DNA of 64,000 nucleotides, taken from the NCBI RefSeq assembly GCF_014805625.2, contig NW_023998414.1, positions 17,365,154 through 17,429,153 of the forward strand, given 5' to 3'. The notes below the pieces were generated by a model. That model made no database searches and was not told where the DNA came from. It saw nothing but the letters and a program-made list of their open reading frames with translations. Shown here piece after piece: positions 36,630-48,626 of this stretch. This DNA comes from Glossina fuscipes. Its lineage: Eukaryota; Arthropoda; Insecta; Diptera; Glossinidae. A program made the position numbers and the translations under genes. Position 1 is the first letter of the stretch; each line of letters starts with the position of its first letter.

Positions 36630-36996
36630 TTTTTTAGACCCTACACTATTGTCGTACAAGGGTACATTAAATTTGTACAAATGGAGCACACACACACATA
36701 CACAGAAAAACTTGATATGGATCCGGTTTCTCTGTCTGTCCGTCTATTTGTCCATCTTATATATTTGTGTTCAACCTGCCGCCCTTCAATTTTCGAAATA
36801 TGTCAGTGACATCAGTCGAAATATGTTTGCTACGTTGTTGTGTTTTGGCCCAAGGACGAAAGCTATTGAAAATTGTTCAGATCGAAGCACCTTTTCAAGC
36901 AGTCTCCATATAATGTCTTAGTTTGACATGTCGATACATGCATAACCGTAGAGTGGTGTATATGGTATTTAATGATTGGCTGTGCCCCACTGTAGT
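36630..36996 (-). repeat. Palindrome-ended dispersed repeat, complete short copy in reverse
   Basis: Both ends are visible. At the low end the plus strand reads 'ttttttagaccctacacta', the reverse of the family 3' end '..gtgtagggtataaaa'. At the high end it reads 'gtggtgtatatggtatttaa' followed by 'ggctgtgccccactgtagta', the reverse of the 5' end. Inside are 'ctctgtctgtccgtctatttg' and 'ttttggcccaaggacgaaag', the most conserved block of the family. The length of 367 bases defines the short, non-autonomous form. It has no coding capacity of its own. Confidence 0.7.
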
Positions 36997-39900
36997 ATTT
37001 TCTTTGACATGTATTGCTTTGAATTATACATTTTGTGGATAAAACCTTACTTTTGAGTAGTTTATTACTATTTATGATTCTCTTGAATTAAAATTTCGTA
37101 CACACATTCGATATTCGATTATTTCCATCCTTCCGACAAGTGGAAATACTGATTCCCGTTAATTATATACGCTATTGCGTAAGCGTTCATAAGATGCCCA
37201 GCTCAATCAGTAGATTCATGTTCATGCTCTCTGCTGATATTATGTTTGGAGTGCCAGATAATTCGGTCTAAACCGCATATAATTTTTCTTTACATTTTTT
37301 TCACGTTTTTTTCCTTCTCAACTTGTGTTAGCACTAAAGGGTTTCTGTGCGGCACACAATGTGGTCTTCGTGTACTTAAAACTTGAACAATGATGTCTTT
37401 GACATTTTAATTGTTTAAACCAGTAAGAGAGATATATCCGGTTCGGGTTGATATTTCAATACCCATCATTTGACATGAACTTTTTTGTCAAACTTTTGCA
37501 AATTGACAATCGAATCTTAGTGACTCGATTGACATATACGACATATCGAATATTATAAAGTAATTAAAATGTATATTTGAATACAGGAACTTTTGAAAAT
37601 TTTATTATTTTCTTTTCTAACGTTTCTAGCGTGCTTTAGCTTTATCACTGTAAACCAAATAAGAGCCACACATAAACTACGCCTCAGTTTCTTTTTTAAT
37701 TGTTGTCTTTCTACGAAATCGATAAAAAAAAAAAAAAAAAAAAAAAAACACAGTTGGACATGACCAAAATCGTGACGAGGCAGACATAACATCTAACGCT
37801 GATCTAATATTGAAAATGATGCCTATAGAACGAATGCAATGAATGGACAGCGTTTGACCTGAACATTCAATATATCCATTCAATGTGGAGAAACTCTGAT
37901 GCGAACTTCTGAACTCCGCAAATAAAATCAAAACATTATCACTGTATATCCCGTAAAAGACACTTTCGATGACAGTAATTAAACTAAGATGAAAATCTTT
38001 AAAGCTTCACCGCAATACCCACAATGTTTTACGTTCCGTAACATTGTGTCGAAAAACAAATTGACGACTGACAAGCCAAAGGGACGTTACACTGTGCAGA
38101 ATCTTTTAATAAATTGGTTATATGGTGATTTAAATAAGATATAAGGTGATCAAAGAGAAAATTTATACCACTTTGACTACATTGGAACTAATATGCATTT
38201 TTAATATCTTTTCCATTTCATTGCATATATTAATTTAATATTTTACTTCATTTGTGTTTTCTGTCTTGCTTTGAAATATTCGAGTTTTGGATAATGGCAC
38301 ACATCTCTGCAACACTAAGCTGATGCTTAATATTATACATATGTAGCTCTCAGTTCTTGCTCCATATTTGGAGTAATCAGAGCAGCAATGTGTATTCTGA
38401 ACTTCTTAAATCCAATGAGAACGACAATATCGCTGCTGAACATTGCCTTGGACAATGTCTATATTTTGTTTCGATTGTCATTAAAAATGGCTTTATTTAT
38501 TTATTTTTTTCTTAAAAAGTATTGCTCTTAACGATCTGCACTCCCTATCGTTACGATGTATATATGCTTTTGTGGTCGAGAATATTAAATTTTCGAGTGG
38601 AAACTTTATATAGCACCTAAGACCGCATATAGCCTATGTGTTCTCAGCAACATCAAATTTAAGGCATTTTTTTGCTGGTATTTTTCGGGACTTAACAACC
38701 TTGTTTTATATTTAAAACAAATTTCATATTGTACAATTTTACTGCGACTACTAGTACGGAATTTCACGTTTGTTCCAAAGTCACAAACGCTGTGAAAAGA
38801 AAACACATACATTTTTCTTATGGCTAGTAAGCGGGCACCACGCCAGAATACGGCTGTTAGTGTTGCCGAAGCCCAAAACATAAATAGTGACCTACTGAAC
38901 TAAGCACTATAGGACACATGCTTGCCTTACTTTGATAAGAGAATTTTTTGTCATTACAAAGCTTAGCCACATGGCACATACTGCAAATGCGTTCAAAACT
39001 AAAAACGTTAAAGTACTAAAGTTTACTACTTTTTTTATTTTTTTATTCATTAATTTAATCACAAATAGTTTCGCTATAAAATCGATAGTACTCTCAGGCT
39101 TTTTCATGACCTCGAAAAATTATGTTTTTTTTGGATGAATGGCCGGCTACGGAAGGGGAATAAATCATTCGCTTTACTTTAGGATTTCATAAGGTAACAA
39201 ATCAGTCTGTAATTCCCGAGAAGAAGTAAAAAGACATTTTTTTGCCGAATTTTGTTATATTCTGGACTTATGGGCGATCATTAGCCATAAAAGGAAACGA
39301 TATATTTTTTTTTTTGTTATAATTGTTGTGAGCTTGTATGTAACCCAGATATTCCGAAAAACCAGTCGCAATAAAACATTCTAATATCAGTTTTGTTGAA
39401 GCGTTGCTGAAAAATGATTTGTGACTTGGGATGTCTCTGTGATGTTGCTCAGAATATGGCTGATAATCCAACGCTTCGCTAACGCCTTTCGTATAAAATG
39501 AGATGGGAAAACATCCGAAATACGTTTCAACTTTCGCGATCATCTCACCGTTTAATTTAAATCTTTCTCCCTGAAGACGCTAAGTACTGGGTGCCAGACC
39601 TGGAGCATACGGTGAGTGGAATAAGATTCGACCCTCAACACGAGCAGCTATACCAATTCTCGGACTTAGTAACACGTTGACCCTATGTCACCTCTCAAAC
39701 TAAACTGATAGTGCATTCATTTCGACACACTCCTTGCAGAACTGACGAATACGGAATCACTGGCCGTGTATGATTTAAAATTACTCTTCTATCAAATCTA
39801 TATCAAATATACAAAGAGTCGGTTCACGGGAATGTGGTAGATGTGGTTCTTAAAGTAGAATAGGTGGATGCTTCACAAACACATTCTTGGATTAAGGCAA

Positions 39901-40762
39901 ACAATTAATTTTGAAATCGACAAAGATTGAGTGACCAATGCGTGATCAGGTATTACACGATTTTTACTTAAATAAACGACGTTGAAATCTCTTAAATGAA
40001 TGTTTTCGTAACTAAACTAAGCGCCTTCTCTCCGAGTTCGTATGCAATCTTCGCTTTCTTTAACGATTTGAACCACCTAAGCTGCTTTAGAGCTGAACAC
40101 CTGGAACAAGGCCTAAACTCTGTTTCCTCAGCGTTCTACTAAGTAAATTAATTCATTTTGTTGCCAGTTCTTCAAAAACTAAAGTGTTAACATTTATCGT
40201 AACAGAGCCAAAGGGGCCGGCACTCACACGACTGTTGTGCAAACAATATATTCAGAATTTTTATGCCCTCGCTCAGTATTGTCGGATAACGAAACTAGTT
40301 TTGGTATTTGTTTTAAAATATTTTGTGAGTAAACACACAAAAATTGGAATAAAGAAGCTCAAGATTCGGCCGGAAAATTGCTTAAAACTTTTCGCGACGT
40401 TTGCGATCATATGCGACAATTTTCTGATTTTTTCGAGGACTCACGTTTCGTATATATCGCAATCAATCGAGAATATGGTTTTCCTATTGAATGACAAACA
40501 TATTTATGCATATATATAGGTCGAAGGTGAACGATCTCATTTACTGTACCTGCACCGTGACACGTATTAAACGGAATAGGGGACCAGCATGTGTGATGCA
40601 TGCGTATAGTTATGAAATAGTTTATGTGCATATGTATCGTTACACGCGTGTTTTGGAATTCAAACGGTATTGCACAATAATTTCGTAAAAATTTCTTTCT
40701 TATATATATATATATATATATATAAACATAATGTACACCAACAAACAAATAGCGAAACATAC
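36997..40762. other. A+T-rich stretch, with open but unassigned frames near 38.6, 39.3-39.7 and 40.2 kb
   Basis: A poly(A) run lies at 37724-37748. A 91-codon minus-strand frame at 38881-38606 begins MFWASATLTAVFWRG and lacks clear splice sites. At 39557-39664 a plus-strand frame reads EDAKYWVPDLEH and carries a GTGAGTGG donor-like site at 39611. At 40228-40294 a 67-base minus-strand open segment (FRYPTILSEGIKILNIL) ends at a GTGAGTGCC donor; its phase would follow the exon at 40763, but its acceptor is poor. A 111-codon plus-strand frame overlaps it (40184-40519). An AT tract lies at 40704-40724. None is secure. Confidence 0.4.
37724..37748. repeat. Poly(A) tract
   Basis: About 25 consecutive A. 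Confidence 0.95.
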
Positions 40763-41165
40763 CGCTGCTGTTGTTTGCTCATTGTCATGGGAAATTTTAC
40801 AAATGCTTGCCAAACTAGTGCGTTGCCCATGATCCGTCTTAGATGTAAAGGCAGCATGAGCATGTGACGTCACGCTATTTAAACTTCCCGCCCCGCTGTT
40901 ATTTCTGCGAATAGCGGTCCCTGCTTGAGATGAAAATGTTTCTAGTGCTGCTTCAGCTATTACCGATGACGGCAACACTGATGGCGATGGCGATGGCGAT
41001 GGCGGCTGAACTGTTGTTGTACCTGTCGTATGACATGGTGGTACCCCGTTCGCCCTCCCATGCCCGCGTTCCATGCACGAATACTTATTGTGCTCACATT
41101 TATCGATACACCAATGAACTGTTCTTTTAAAATTTTCTGCGCTGGGATTTAAAAATAAACGATTT
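40763..41165 (-). CDS. Probable internal coding exon, unrecognised gene
   Basis: On the minus strand a pyrimidine-rich tract ending ...ttttcattag (41166) is followed by 134 codons without a stop and then a GTATGT donor at 40762-40757. The exon enters in phase 2 and leaves in phase 0. The peptide has the mixed composition of a real protein: SAENFKRTVHWCIDKCEHNK and then YSCMERGHGRANG near the start; a Pro-Ser run from a GATGGC-type hexamer repeat; a Ser/Thr/Ala-rich middle with SSVIAEAALETFSSQAGTAI; and SLNSVTSHAHAAFTSKTDHG then RTSLASICKISHDNEQTTAA at the end. An inner acceptor (aaatcccag, 41143) would shorten it by a few codons. The Cys-containing ENFKR..HWC..KC stretch faintly recalls the helix-8 and tail region of peptide receptors of the rhodopsin family, but this is a guess and I name no gene. 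The exon is clearly richer in G+C than its flanks. The minus-strand gene end at 23.6-23.9 kb would lie downstream if both belonged to one long gene; no evidence links them. Confidence 0.55.
40980..41004. repeat. (GATGGC)n hexanucleotide repeat inside the coding exon
   Basis: Four units of gatggc occur in a row. On the minus strand they encode alternating Pro and Ser. An in-frame hexamer is compatible with coding and likely to vary in length between individuals. Confidence 0.85.
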
Positions 41166-41207
41166 CTAATGAAAATAAAAAAAAAAAAAACAAAAAAAAG
41201 CGCGCAC

Positions 41208-41269
41208 ACACACACACACACGCACACACAACACCAGAAAAAAAGAAGAAAAAAAAAAAAAAAAAAAAG
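41208..41269. repeat. (AC)n followed by poly(A)
   Basis: AC units at about 41208-41229 are followed by long A-runs to 41269. On the minus strand these form a pyrimidine-rich region just upstream of the coding exon acceptor. Confidence 0.85.
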
Positions 41270-42333
41270 AATAGAAACAACTTTAAATCAATTCGCGCAA
41301 AACATATGACACAATAACAGATGAAAAATCTGTGTCACATGCATACGAAAACACATCGAAAACGAAAATGTGGTCTTTCGATTAAATGCACTTCACTCTA
41401 GTGACACAAGTATAGAAAACAGAAAAAGCCATAATAAGTACATATTCATGTATGTACTCATGCATATGCCTGTGATAATGGATGTTTTTACATAAAACAC
41501 ACGAGCAATCTCTGAAAGCAAAATAGTTGTTACTCTCTTTTTGTTTTCCGACGATCTAAACTTTTATTCATTTAGGAGACGGTTTTCTTTACGTACTTTC
41601 ACGAGTTTTACACTTCACTCCACTCAAGACAGCGTTGCACCCTACAACCCTCTCATTTCCCGCATTGCATATGCGTGCATATAAAAATATATTGGTATGG
41701 CAAGAAAGTATTTTCGGTATTCTCATATATGACAAACAAGTTGCAATCGTAGTTGAAAAATAAATTCTCGAAAAGTGGACTCGAAAATAAAAGCATAAAA
41801 TAAAAAAAAAAAATAATAATAATAAGATTAAATGTACTTCGATGGTCGTGTTTTTCCTTCCACTAAATCAAACAATTCATAAAATTTATTGGTTAAGCGT
41901 TATATAGCGCTTGCGTAAAACTCTTTGTCCGAATTGTAGATGGACACTTTTCGGTTTTTGATGAGAGATTTAATTCGTCTGATTCTTGGCCATAATTGAA
42001 ATAGACAGACAGATTGCTTTAAGACGTAAGTGCTCTTCATTTGGTACAAAATTCGACGTCATCGTTGCTAGAAAAAATATTTTTCCGTTACGATATGCCC
42101 TGGCTTTAATGTTATCACTGATTGTTGTTGTTAGTGAATGTCCAAATTTAAGAAAACAGAATAACACATGTCATCAGTGTAATTTAAGTGCCAAATCCGG
42201 ACTCTTAGTTTGCGCGCCTAGTAAATCGGTTGAATGAGTGAGCGGAATGAAAAAGTTGGCTTTTTTAGCTGCAAGTCAACAATCGTATTAACGCATTGAA
42301 CGAATCTCACTTAAAGTGTTGTCTGGCTGAGGA

Positions 42334-42334
<1 letters not shown>

Positions 42335-42367
<33 letters not shown>
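42335..42367. repeat. Poly(A) tract
   Basis: About 33 consecutive A, among the longest homopolymers in the window. Confidence 0.95.
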
Positions 42368-42369
<2 letters not shown>

Positions 42370-43162
42370 AAATTAATGTATTTGGAAAATGTCGTATGAT
42401 TTAAATGAAAAAATCCCACTACTTTTTGATCAGAGTATTATAACTTTCCTTATTTAAAGCTAGACAGCCGCTAAGGTTCAAAAGATTTATAAGCAAAATT
42501 TATTGATTGCGTAAGCAAGAAGAAATAGTATAGCAATTGGTTGACAAAAATCGATCTAAAGATTTCTCATTCAACTTTTCGGTTATCTCACTGAGCGATT
42601 ATATGCAACCGACTTTTTTTTTTTCTAAACCAAAATTCCAGAATTTTTTAATGAAAACAGTTCGAGGTATAATAACTCAAATACGATCAAGTTAAGATCA
42701 TTCAAAATCGATCATAATGACGAAATGTGACTGTTGTTGTGAAATTGTATGGAAAATCTATTTCGAGCTAACTCCACGAAACTACAAAATAAAAGATTCA
42801 AATGATTTCTCTTGATAAGTAATGGAATAGATAATAAAAAGGCTGAAATTGACAAAACATGATAGTTCAATATTTTTATTGTGCAACTCTTCGGAGAAAG
42901 TCAGCAAGGCGTCGTTCGATTAGAGCTCATGCCAAGTTGTTGTAAACTTTTTGGATATTAAAAACTTAAAATTGCACTTTTTTACGGTTTCTTGCTAATA
43001 ATAAGTCGTTGAAATCTTTATGAGCACGAAATCACTGAGCTACCACCAATATAGTGGAATTAGATGCTTATATAAATCGTCAAATTATTGCCTTATTTAC
43101 AAAGAACGATTTCAATTTCATATTAGAGAACCCAAATTGCTTTCTTGCCAACTTGTTATATT

Positions 43163-43186
43163 AAAAAAAAAAAAAAAAAAAAAAAA
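43163..43186. repeat. Poly(A) tract
   Basis: About 24 consecutive A. Confidence 0.95.
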
Positions 43187-43881
43187 GAGAGGAGAAATTA
43201 AAGTCATATTAAGTTTTTTCAACTAATGTTTATTGGTCTGTATTACCAACGGACTGAGGGCGTCAGAAATGTCTTTAAAAGAAACTGAAATTTAAAATAT
43301 CAAAAATTTTATGCACAATAGGCCTGATAAAAACAATATCAATACATTTATCTCCACAGTTGTTATTATTCACAGCCAACAGATAGGGAATATGCAAAAT
43401 TCGTCTCAAGGCGAACATAGTTTTCTTACTTGTTTGTTTTTATAAAGAAAAAGAAAAAAATAAATAAATAAATAAATAAAAATAAAAGAATTTTTTTTTT
43501 TTTTTATCGTTGTTGTTTGTTTCTTTAAATTGTGCTATAAATCACATTAACAGCAAATACATATGTAATTATGCGTATTTATAAAAATATATAGAAAAAC
43601 CAAAAAACAAAAAATTGGTTTTCTTTTACTTTTCTTTTACAAAATTTTGCTGTGCACTCATCTTCGCCAATAAATTCTATTTATTGTTTCCACCGAACGC
43701 AATGTTCAAAAGCGATGTTCTCGGATCGCGTATCGACCATAACTAAAGTTCTGAACAGCATTGATCATCAAGAATGCCACCAGCAGAGATCGCACCAAAC
43801 CAGCAGCATTTGCTGGCCATAAACGAGAAAATATCGACACTGTGTATATGGGTTTGTATATATATATATTGTTTGTATATA

Positions 43882-43885
43882 TATG

Positions 43886-43918
<33 letters not shown>
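43882..43918. repeat. (ATGT)n microsatellite with AT lead-in
   Basis: About seven ATGT units follow an atatat segment. Confidence 0.9.
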
Positions 43919-44075
43919 TTGTGTGTAAGCGTGCAAGTGTATTTATAATGAATAGTTGCACCACAAATGGAACATTATTTATAAACACATACACTAGTAA
44001 ATATATATTTACGTGTTTATATAGTTTTTGTTATGTTGACTTTGATTGAGTAAAATCTCCGTGCAAGCGGTTTCG

Positions 44076-44076
<1 letters not shown>

Positions 44077-44107
<31 letters not shown>
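44077..44107. repeat. Poly(T) tract
   Basis: About 31 consecutive T. Confidence 0.95.
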
Positions 44108-44110
<3 letters not shown>

Positions 44111-45351
44111 TCTTAATTCTTCATATCACTTGTAACGCACAAACAATTAATTACCGAAATATTAAGAGTCTTAAACACACACAAACATATGCATACTATA
44201 AAGTAAAGTGCATACAGTAAAACAAGGAAAAGAACAGAAGTAATGCAGAAAAATCTAAAAGAAAACAAATGAAACTTTTCCTTGAACTCTCAATATTGAA
44301 CTAAAACTTAATCAAAATTTGACTTGAAATGAAACGTAACATACGTATGATAGAGACATGTAAATGTAACTCCAACAGTGCCTGAATAGATTGCGTACAA
44401 GAGAGATCAATACCTTCATATATGGGGTAGGAAAAATACAGGCATAAATCATATATTTGAAAAATATAGCCGATAGAATACTTGGGTCTTATATATGTCG
44501 TTTAGTTATCGTAGATATTGCCGAAATAAACTGCATGGGCAGATAGATAGTAAAAGTGCATAAAAATTTACTCCAGCTAGCTACCTATTAAATAAAACAC
44601 TTTATCATTAACAAAACAAATTAGCCAACGGTAGGTGTTTAAGGTTCGACTCTTCTTAAATGTGCAAAAAAAAAAAAAAAAGGAATAAATAAATAAATAA
44701 AGAAGGAAAAAGAAGAATGTAAATCTTTCTTACGTGTGTTTTGAATAAATTTTTTTATTGACTACATTTTAATGCAATCTGTCTTAAATTGATATTAAAT
44801 ATTATTTGTAGCTAAAACAAAGAAATTATAATACTTCAACAACATCTTATAGCTTATATTTATATATAAATTTTGTATATGTAAACAATTCCGCGTAATA
44901 TATATATATATATATATTTTTCTATTTAATTTTGCATGCAAAAGTTTGTTCTGTTTTTCCTATCCGAAAAATGGAATTTTTTTCACAACCTCGTGGTTGC
45001 AACTAAAAAAAAAAATAGGAAATAATGAACCGCTTTTTATGGTTGTTGTTATGTTGTTACATACCGTACACTTAAATATACATTAAAAGCCTCTGAGGGC
45101 AATAGTTGGTAAACGCAAAGACGTCTTAGATAGCAGTTCTCTCAATAAATTTTATCTAAATATTCGGTGCACGTGAAGTTAGTCAGTCCGCAGTGCGTAG
45201 CTTAACTTTTTTGCTATTGCTAAAAGATGGTGTCTCTGCTTTAAGCCTTTGGATCGAGTCTTTGGCCGACATTAAAAAATCAACAAAATGATTTTATAAA
45301 TGATAAACAAAACACAGAATCGTGCCTTATATATTATGAGAAATAAAAAAC

Positions 45352-45376
45352 AAAAAAAAAAAAAAAAAAAAAAAAA
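45352..45376. repeat. Poly(A) tract
   Basis: About 25 consecutive A. Confidence 0.95.
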
Positions 45377-46916
45377 TTATATATTAACATTTGATGATCA
45401 TATATATACAAGTGTATGTATGAAGGTGGAGAAAAATTACAACATACATGGTATATTTGTTACGGAAATCCCACGTTTGAGGAGAAATGAGTTTGGTTGG
45501 AAACTAAACGATATTCTAATAAACCAAGCGCGCATTCGCGACGCAGCTGGCGACTCGCGGATTGATTAATAACAATTCTGAGAACATATCACAGATCAAA
45601 TAGGATAAGTATGCAAATGTTATAGTGAACTTTGGTATGGGTAGCAGAGTGTGTGCAGAAGGCAAAGCCAATCAATAGATCTTCTAGGAATTGGGAATGC
45701 TATGCGTATGCACGAATTTAATCTCAAAGGAATTCTTCTGCCCATTTCCAAGGACACCGAAAGGTGTCGGAAAAATTGAAACTCATCTGAATATTCAGGG
45801 TGTATCACCGCTAAAATCGTCCATATATGTGCCCTCCTCCATATGCGTAGCATAGTAAATTGTTTCTTTGAAATTTCTTATAATTAATTTAATGTCTTAC
45901 GATGGTGATGGACGCACAATATCACAATACAATTACGTTTTTCCAATGAATTTGTACATAGTGGCAATAAAAATCCGAAGTAGCCTCGCTTTGTATATTA
46001 AACACTTTCATCCTTTCACTACAAGTAACGCATAACTACGCATGCTAGTTAGTGGCAATGGCTTCCTTTTTCTTTTCGGGTTTGCAACGATAATAGTCCG
46101 CATGAGTAGTCGAGTAGACCAGAATTGTAACCACTACACAGTCAATCAGCGTTCTCGCTTTCGTCTCTTAATGTGGTAGAGGATATCCGGTCGTAGCTGT
46201 GCTGAGCGCCCAGTGGGTAAACTGGGTAACGCGTGCCGATTTAACTTTTAATAGACTTTAATTTTGACCATCATCGCGACATCGGCTATGTAAAAACAGT
46301 GCATTGCACTAATGTATCTAACGACACATATAGTGCAACGAAGTAAGCTTTGTTGTAAACGCTGTTATCTTCTTTTCGCGAGCTTTAGTTTTTGATCTTG
46401 CTTACGGAAGTGCAGAAAAAAAACTACCGGTAAATAAATAGACAAGCGCGTGCGTAGTATAATAGTCAAGGTGATATCCTCAAATGAATATTTCTGACTT
46501 GTTGAATAAAAATTTATATTAAATGTTGCAAGTTCCTGCACAAATATACAAATGAGGTAAACGAAAGCCGTGCTTTGGGTTCGTTTTTTCCGCTAATGGC
46601 GCTGCGCTCGCAGTTCCCATTTAATCTATACATAACTATTTCACTGGCCAAACTGATTAACATCATAAAATGAAAAGTCGAGAAGATCGATCAAATTGTT
46701 TGTTTACAACTTTTTTACATCGTGGTCTCCACGGCAAAAGAAAACATTTCTCATATCTAATTAACTGTTGCTTGCTTCGTTGAAAGATGTTTTAACAGAA
46801 TTTTTTAATTATGGTTTCCATTACAATAGTAAAGAAAAATGCATGTGAGTGCGGTCAGTACTTATTATGAAAGAATTTTTTTTGGAATCAATCAGACAGT
46901 TTGACAGTAAAATATA

Positions 46917-47215
46917 AAACAAGTAAGAAAGTCACATTCAGCTAAAGCCGAATCTTGCACATCCAACGCTATGCTTCTCGCATTCTACCCTCAAAGTTTT
47001 TTCGCTTGATACCTATATCGTTGGAATTGTTAAAAAAAAAATATTAATCGACCAAGTTGCGGTGTCTAATGACACCGACAGACGATTTCCAATTCGAATT
47101 CGATACTGATCAAGGATATATATACTTTATAGAGTCTCTGAAGCTTCCCTATAGGTGTTACATACATTATGTAAGATGAGCATACTCTGTCTCACTGTGA
47201 TGGCTATAAAAATCA
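46917..47215 (+). repeat. Dispersed fly-type repeat starting 'acaagtaagaaagtc'
   Basis: The start 'aacaagtaagaaagtcacat' and 'cagctaaagccgaatcttgc' (an imperfect hairpin, attcagctaaagccgaat) is followed at 47108 by 'ctgatcaaggatatatatac' and 'aggtgttacatac'. This order (hairpin, gatcaagaatatata, gttacatac) is common to short non-autonomous repeats of flies as I remember them. A related 'gctgatcaagaatatattta' piece occurs at 51060-51080, just before copy B of the poly(A)-tailed repeat. Confidence 0.5.
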
Positions 47216-48626
47216 GCAAGTGGAGTTAATCGAGTCCGTATATATATATATATATATATATATATTTGATGTATTTGCAAGCAAATGCTTATATTGAATC
47301 GAAAAGTCCTGCGTAAAGTGGTTACTACCTATGTTACTGTTCGATGGGCAAAAGAACAAAAAAGTTGATGAGTCTAAAACGATCTCGAATGAGTATGACT
47401 TAGTGGATGGGGAATTACTTATGCGGCAAACTTCTAACCTTTCGATTAGCTTTATGTTCACTACATCATCAACGACACAGGCCTACAAATTGGCTGCTAG
47501 GTGGCGGCTTCCAGCTCAATTGTTGTCGAAAATCCAACGAATTGCAATGACATTTAAAGGGATTATGGCTGCTGTGTTCGCGAGTAAAAAGTAAATCGTG
47601 CATATTGACATGTTGCAGATACAATTGACTCAGTATAGTTTTAAATAATTCAAGCTATTATTAATTTCTGTGCAAAAATAAAAAATAATAAAAAAAACAA
47701 TTTTTTCAAAAAAAAAGAAGCCGCGTATTTGTCTTCCATTGTTGCGTTTCTAATGTGCATTGCCGAGCATTGAATACCGAATGTTATCACTATGCTACGG
47801 AAAACTGTTGCTAACGTCTTATCGCAACTTAGTCGCGTTGCATTCATTCGTACTAATATCCACTACAGATTCCACAAATTTTATCACTTAACATAAGATT
47901 CTCAGTCCTTTAATTACGCTTGTTTGTCTTTCATTAGGTGTAAGTACGCTATCGCTGTCTTAACATGCAAAACAAAAAGCTAATATTTGCCGTTTAAAAA
48001 TTTTTGGTTTTACCAAAATCATCTCATCAGTGAGAACAAATTGTTTTAAAAAAATTAAGCTCTGCTTAGCAGCACGCATACGGCAAAAGGAATAGGCTTT
48101 GATGCATAAAGTTTTAATCGTTGCCCGTGCATAAATAGTAAGAAGAATGAGATGCGATGAATGCGATGCGTTTACAAGTTAACTTTAAAGCAATTATAGT
48201 TTTCTTAATTGGTTTGATAAATATGGTTTAAGCAATATAAACCGGCTGGCTGTCAACAATAATCAAATCGTCAACAGTTTACAATAAATATTTCTAGGAA
48301 AGAATGTTTAACTTAAGACTAACTAACTTAAGTAAATAATTGTAATATATATGAGTTAAGTTGTTTGATTTGTTACATGTGTTAAATTAAGCGAAAATGA
48401 CATTTTTTTTTTTCGTAAGCTTTTTAATTAAAATACGAATAAAATTTAAAAACACATTAAAATGAGGCACTTACAAAGAGAACCACTTGGCCAGCAGTAT
48501 GACAGAGAAATTATATTTAATTGATTAAACGTCATTAATGCTATTTTTTTTAATTGTTTATTACTTATGGGTCTGCAACGAACTAACCTCCTGCCAATAA
48601 AAATATAATGAAACAAATAAGAACAT
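47216..48626. other. A+T-rich stretch with one G+C-richer open frame
   Basis: A TA tract lies at 47237-47265. An 87-codon plus-strand frame at 47331-47594 contains LAARWRLPAQLLSKIQRIAM; it loosely recalls the middle of mariner transposases but I cannot support that. Simple A-runs occur at about 47680-47720. Confidence 0.4.
47237..47265. repeat. (TA)n tract
   Basis: About 14 TA units. Confidence 0.9.

Larger units (their letters stand above)
41166..46916. other. Long A+T-rich stretch with many simple repeats
   Basis: Simple repeats are present at 41208, 42335, 43163, 43882, 44077, 44899 and 45352. An 83-codon plus-strand frame at 41986-42237 and an overlapping minus-strand frame have no known motif. 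At 45412-45569 a plus-strand frame containing EFGWKLNDILINQARIRDAA is somewhat protein-like but has no clean splice pair. A G+C-richer patch at about 46085-46300 and another at 46560-46620 contain no open gene. Confidence 0.45.

Noticed and set aside
40930..41130. Plus-strand frame MKMFLVLLQLLPMTATLMAM resembling a signal peptide
   Set aside because: It is the antisense of the minus-strand coding exon, and its Met-Ala run comes from the GATGGC repeat; the minus frame is longer and has splice sites.
44641..44662. 'aggttcgactcttc' resembling a tRNA B-box
   Set aside because: No paired stems or A-box at the right distance.
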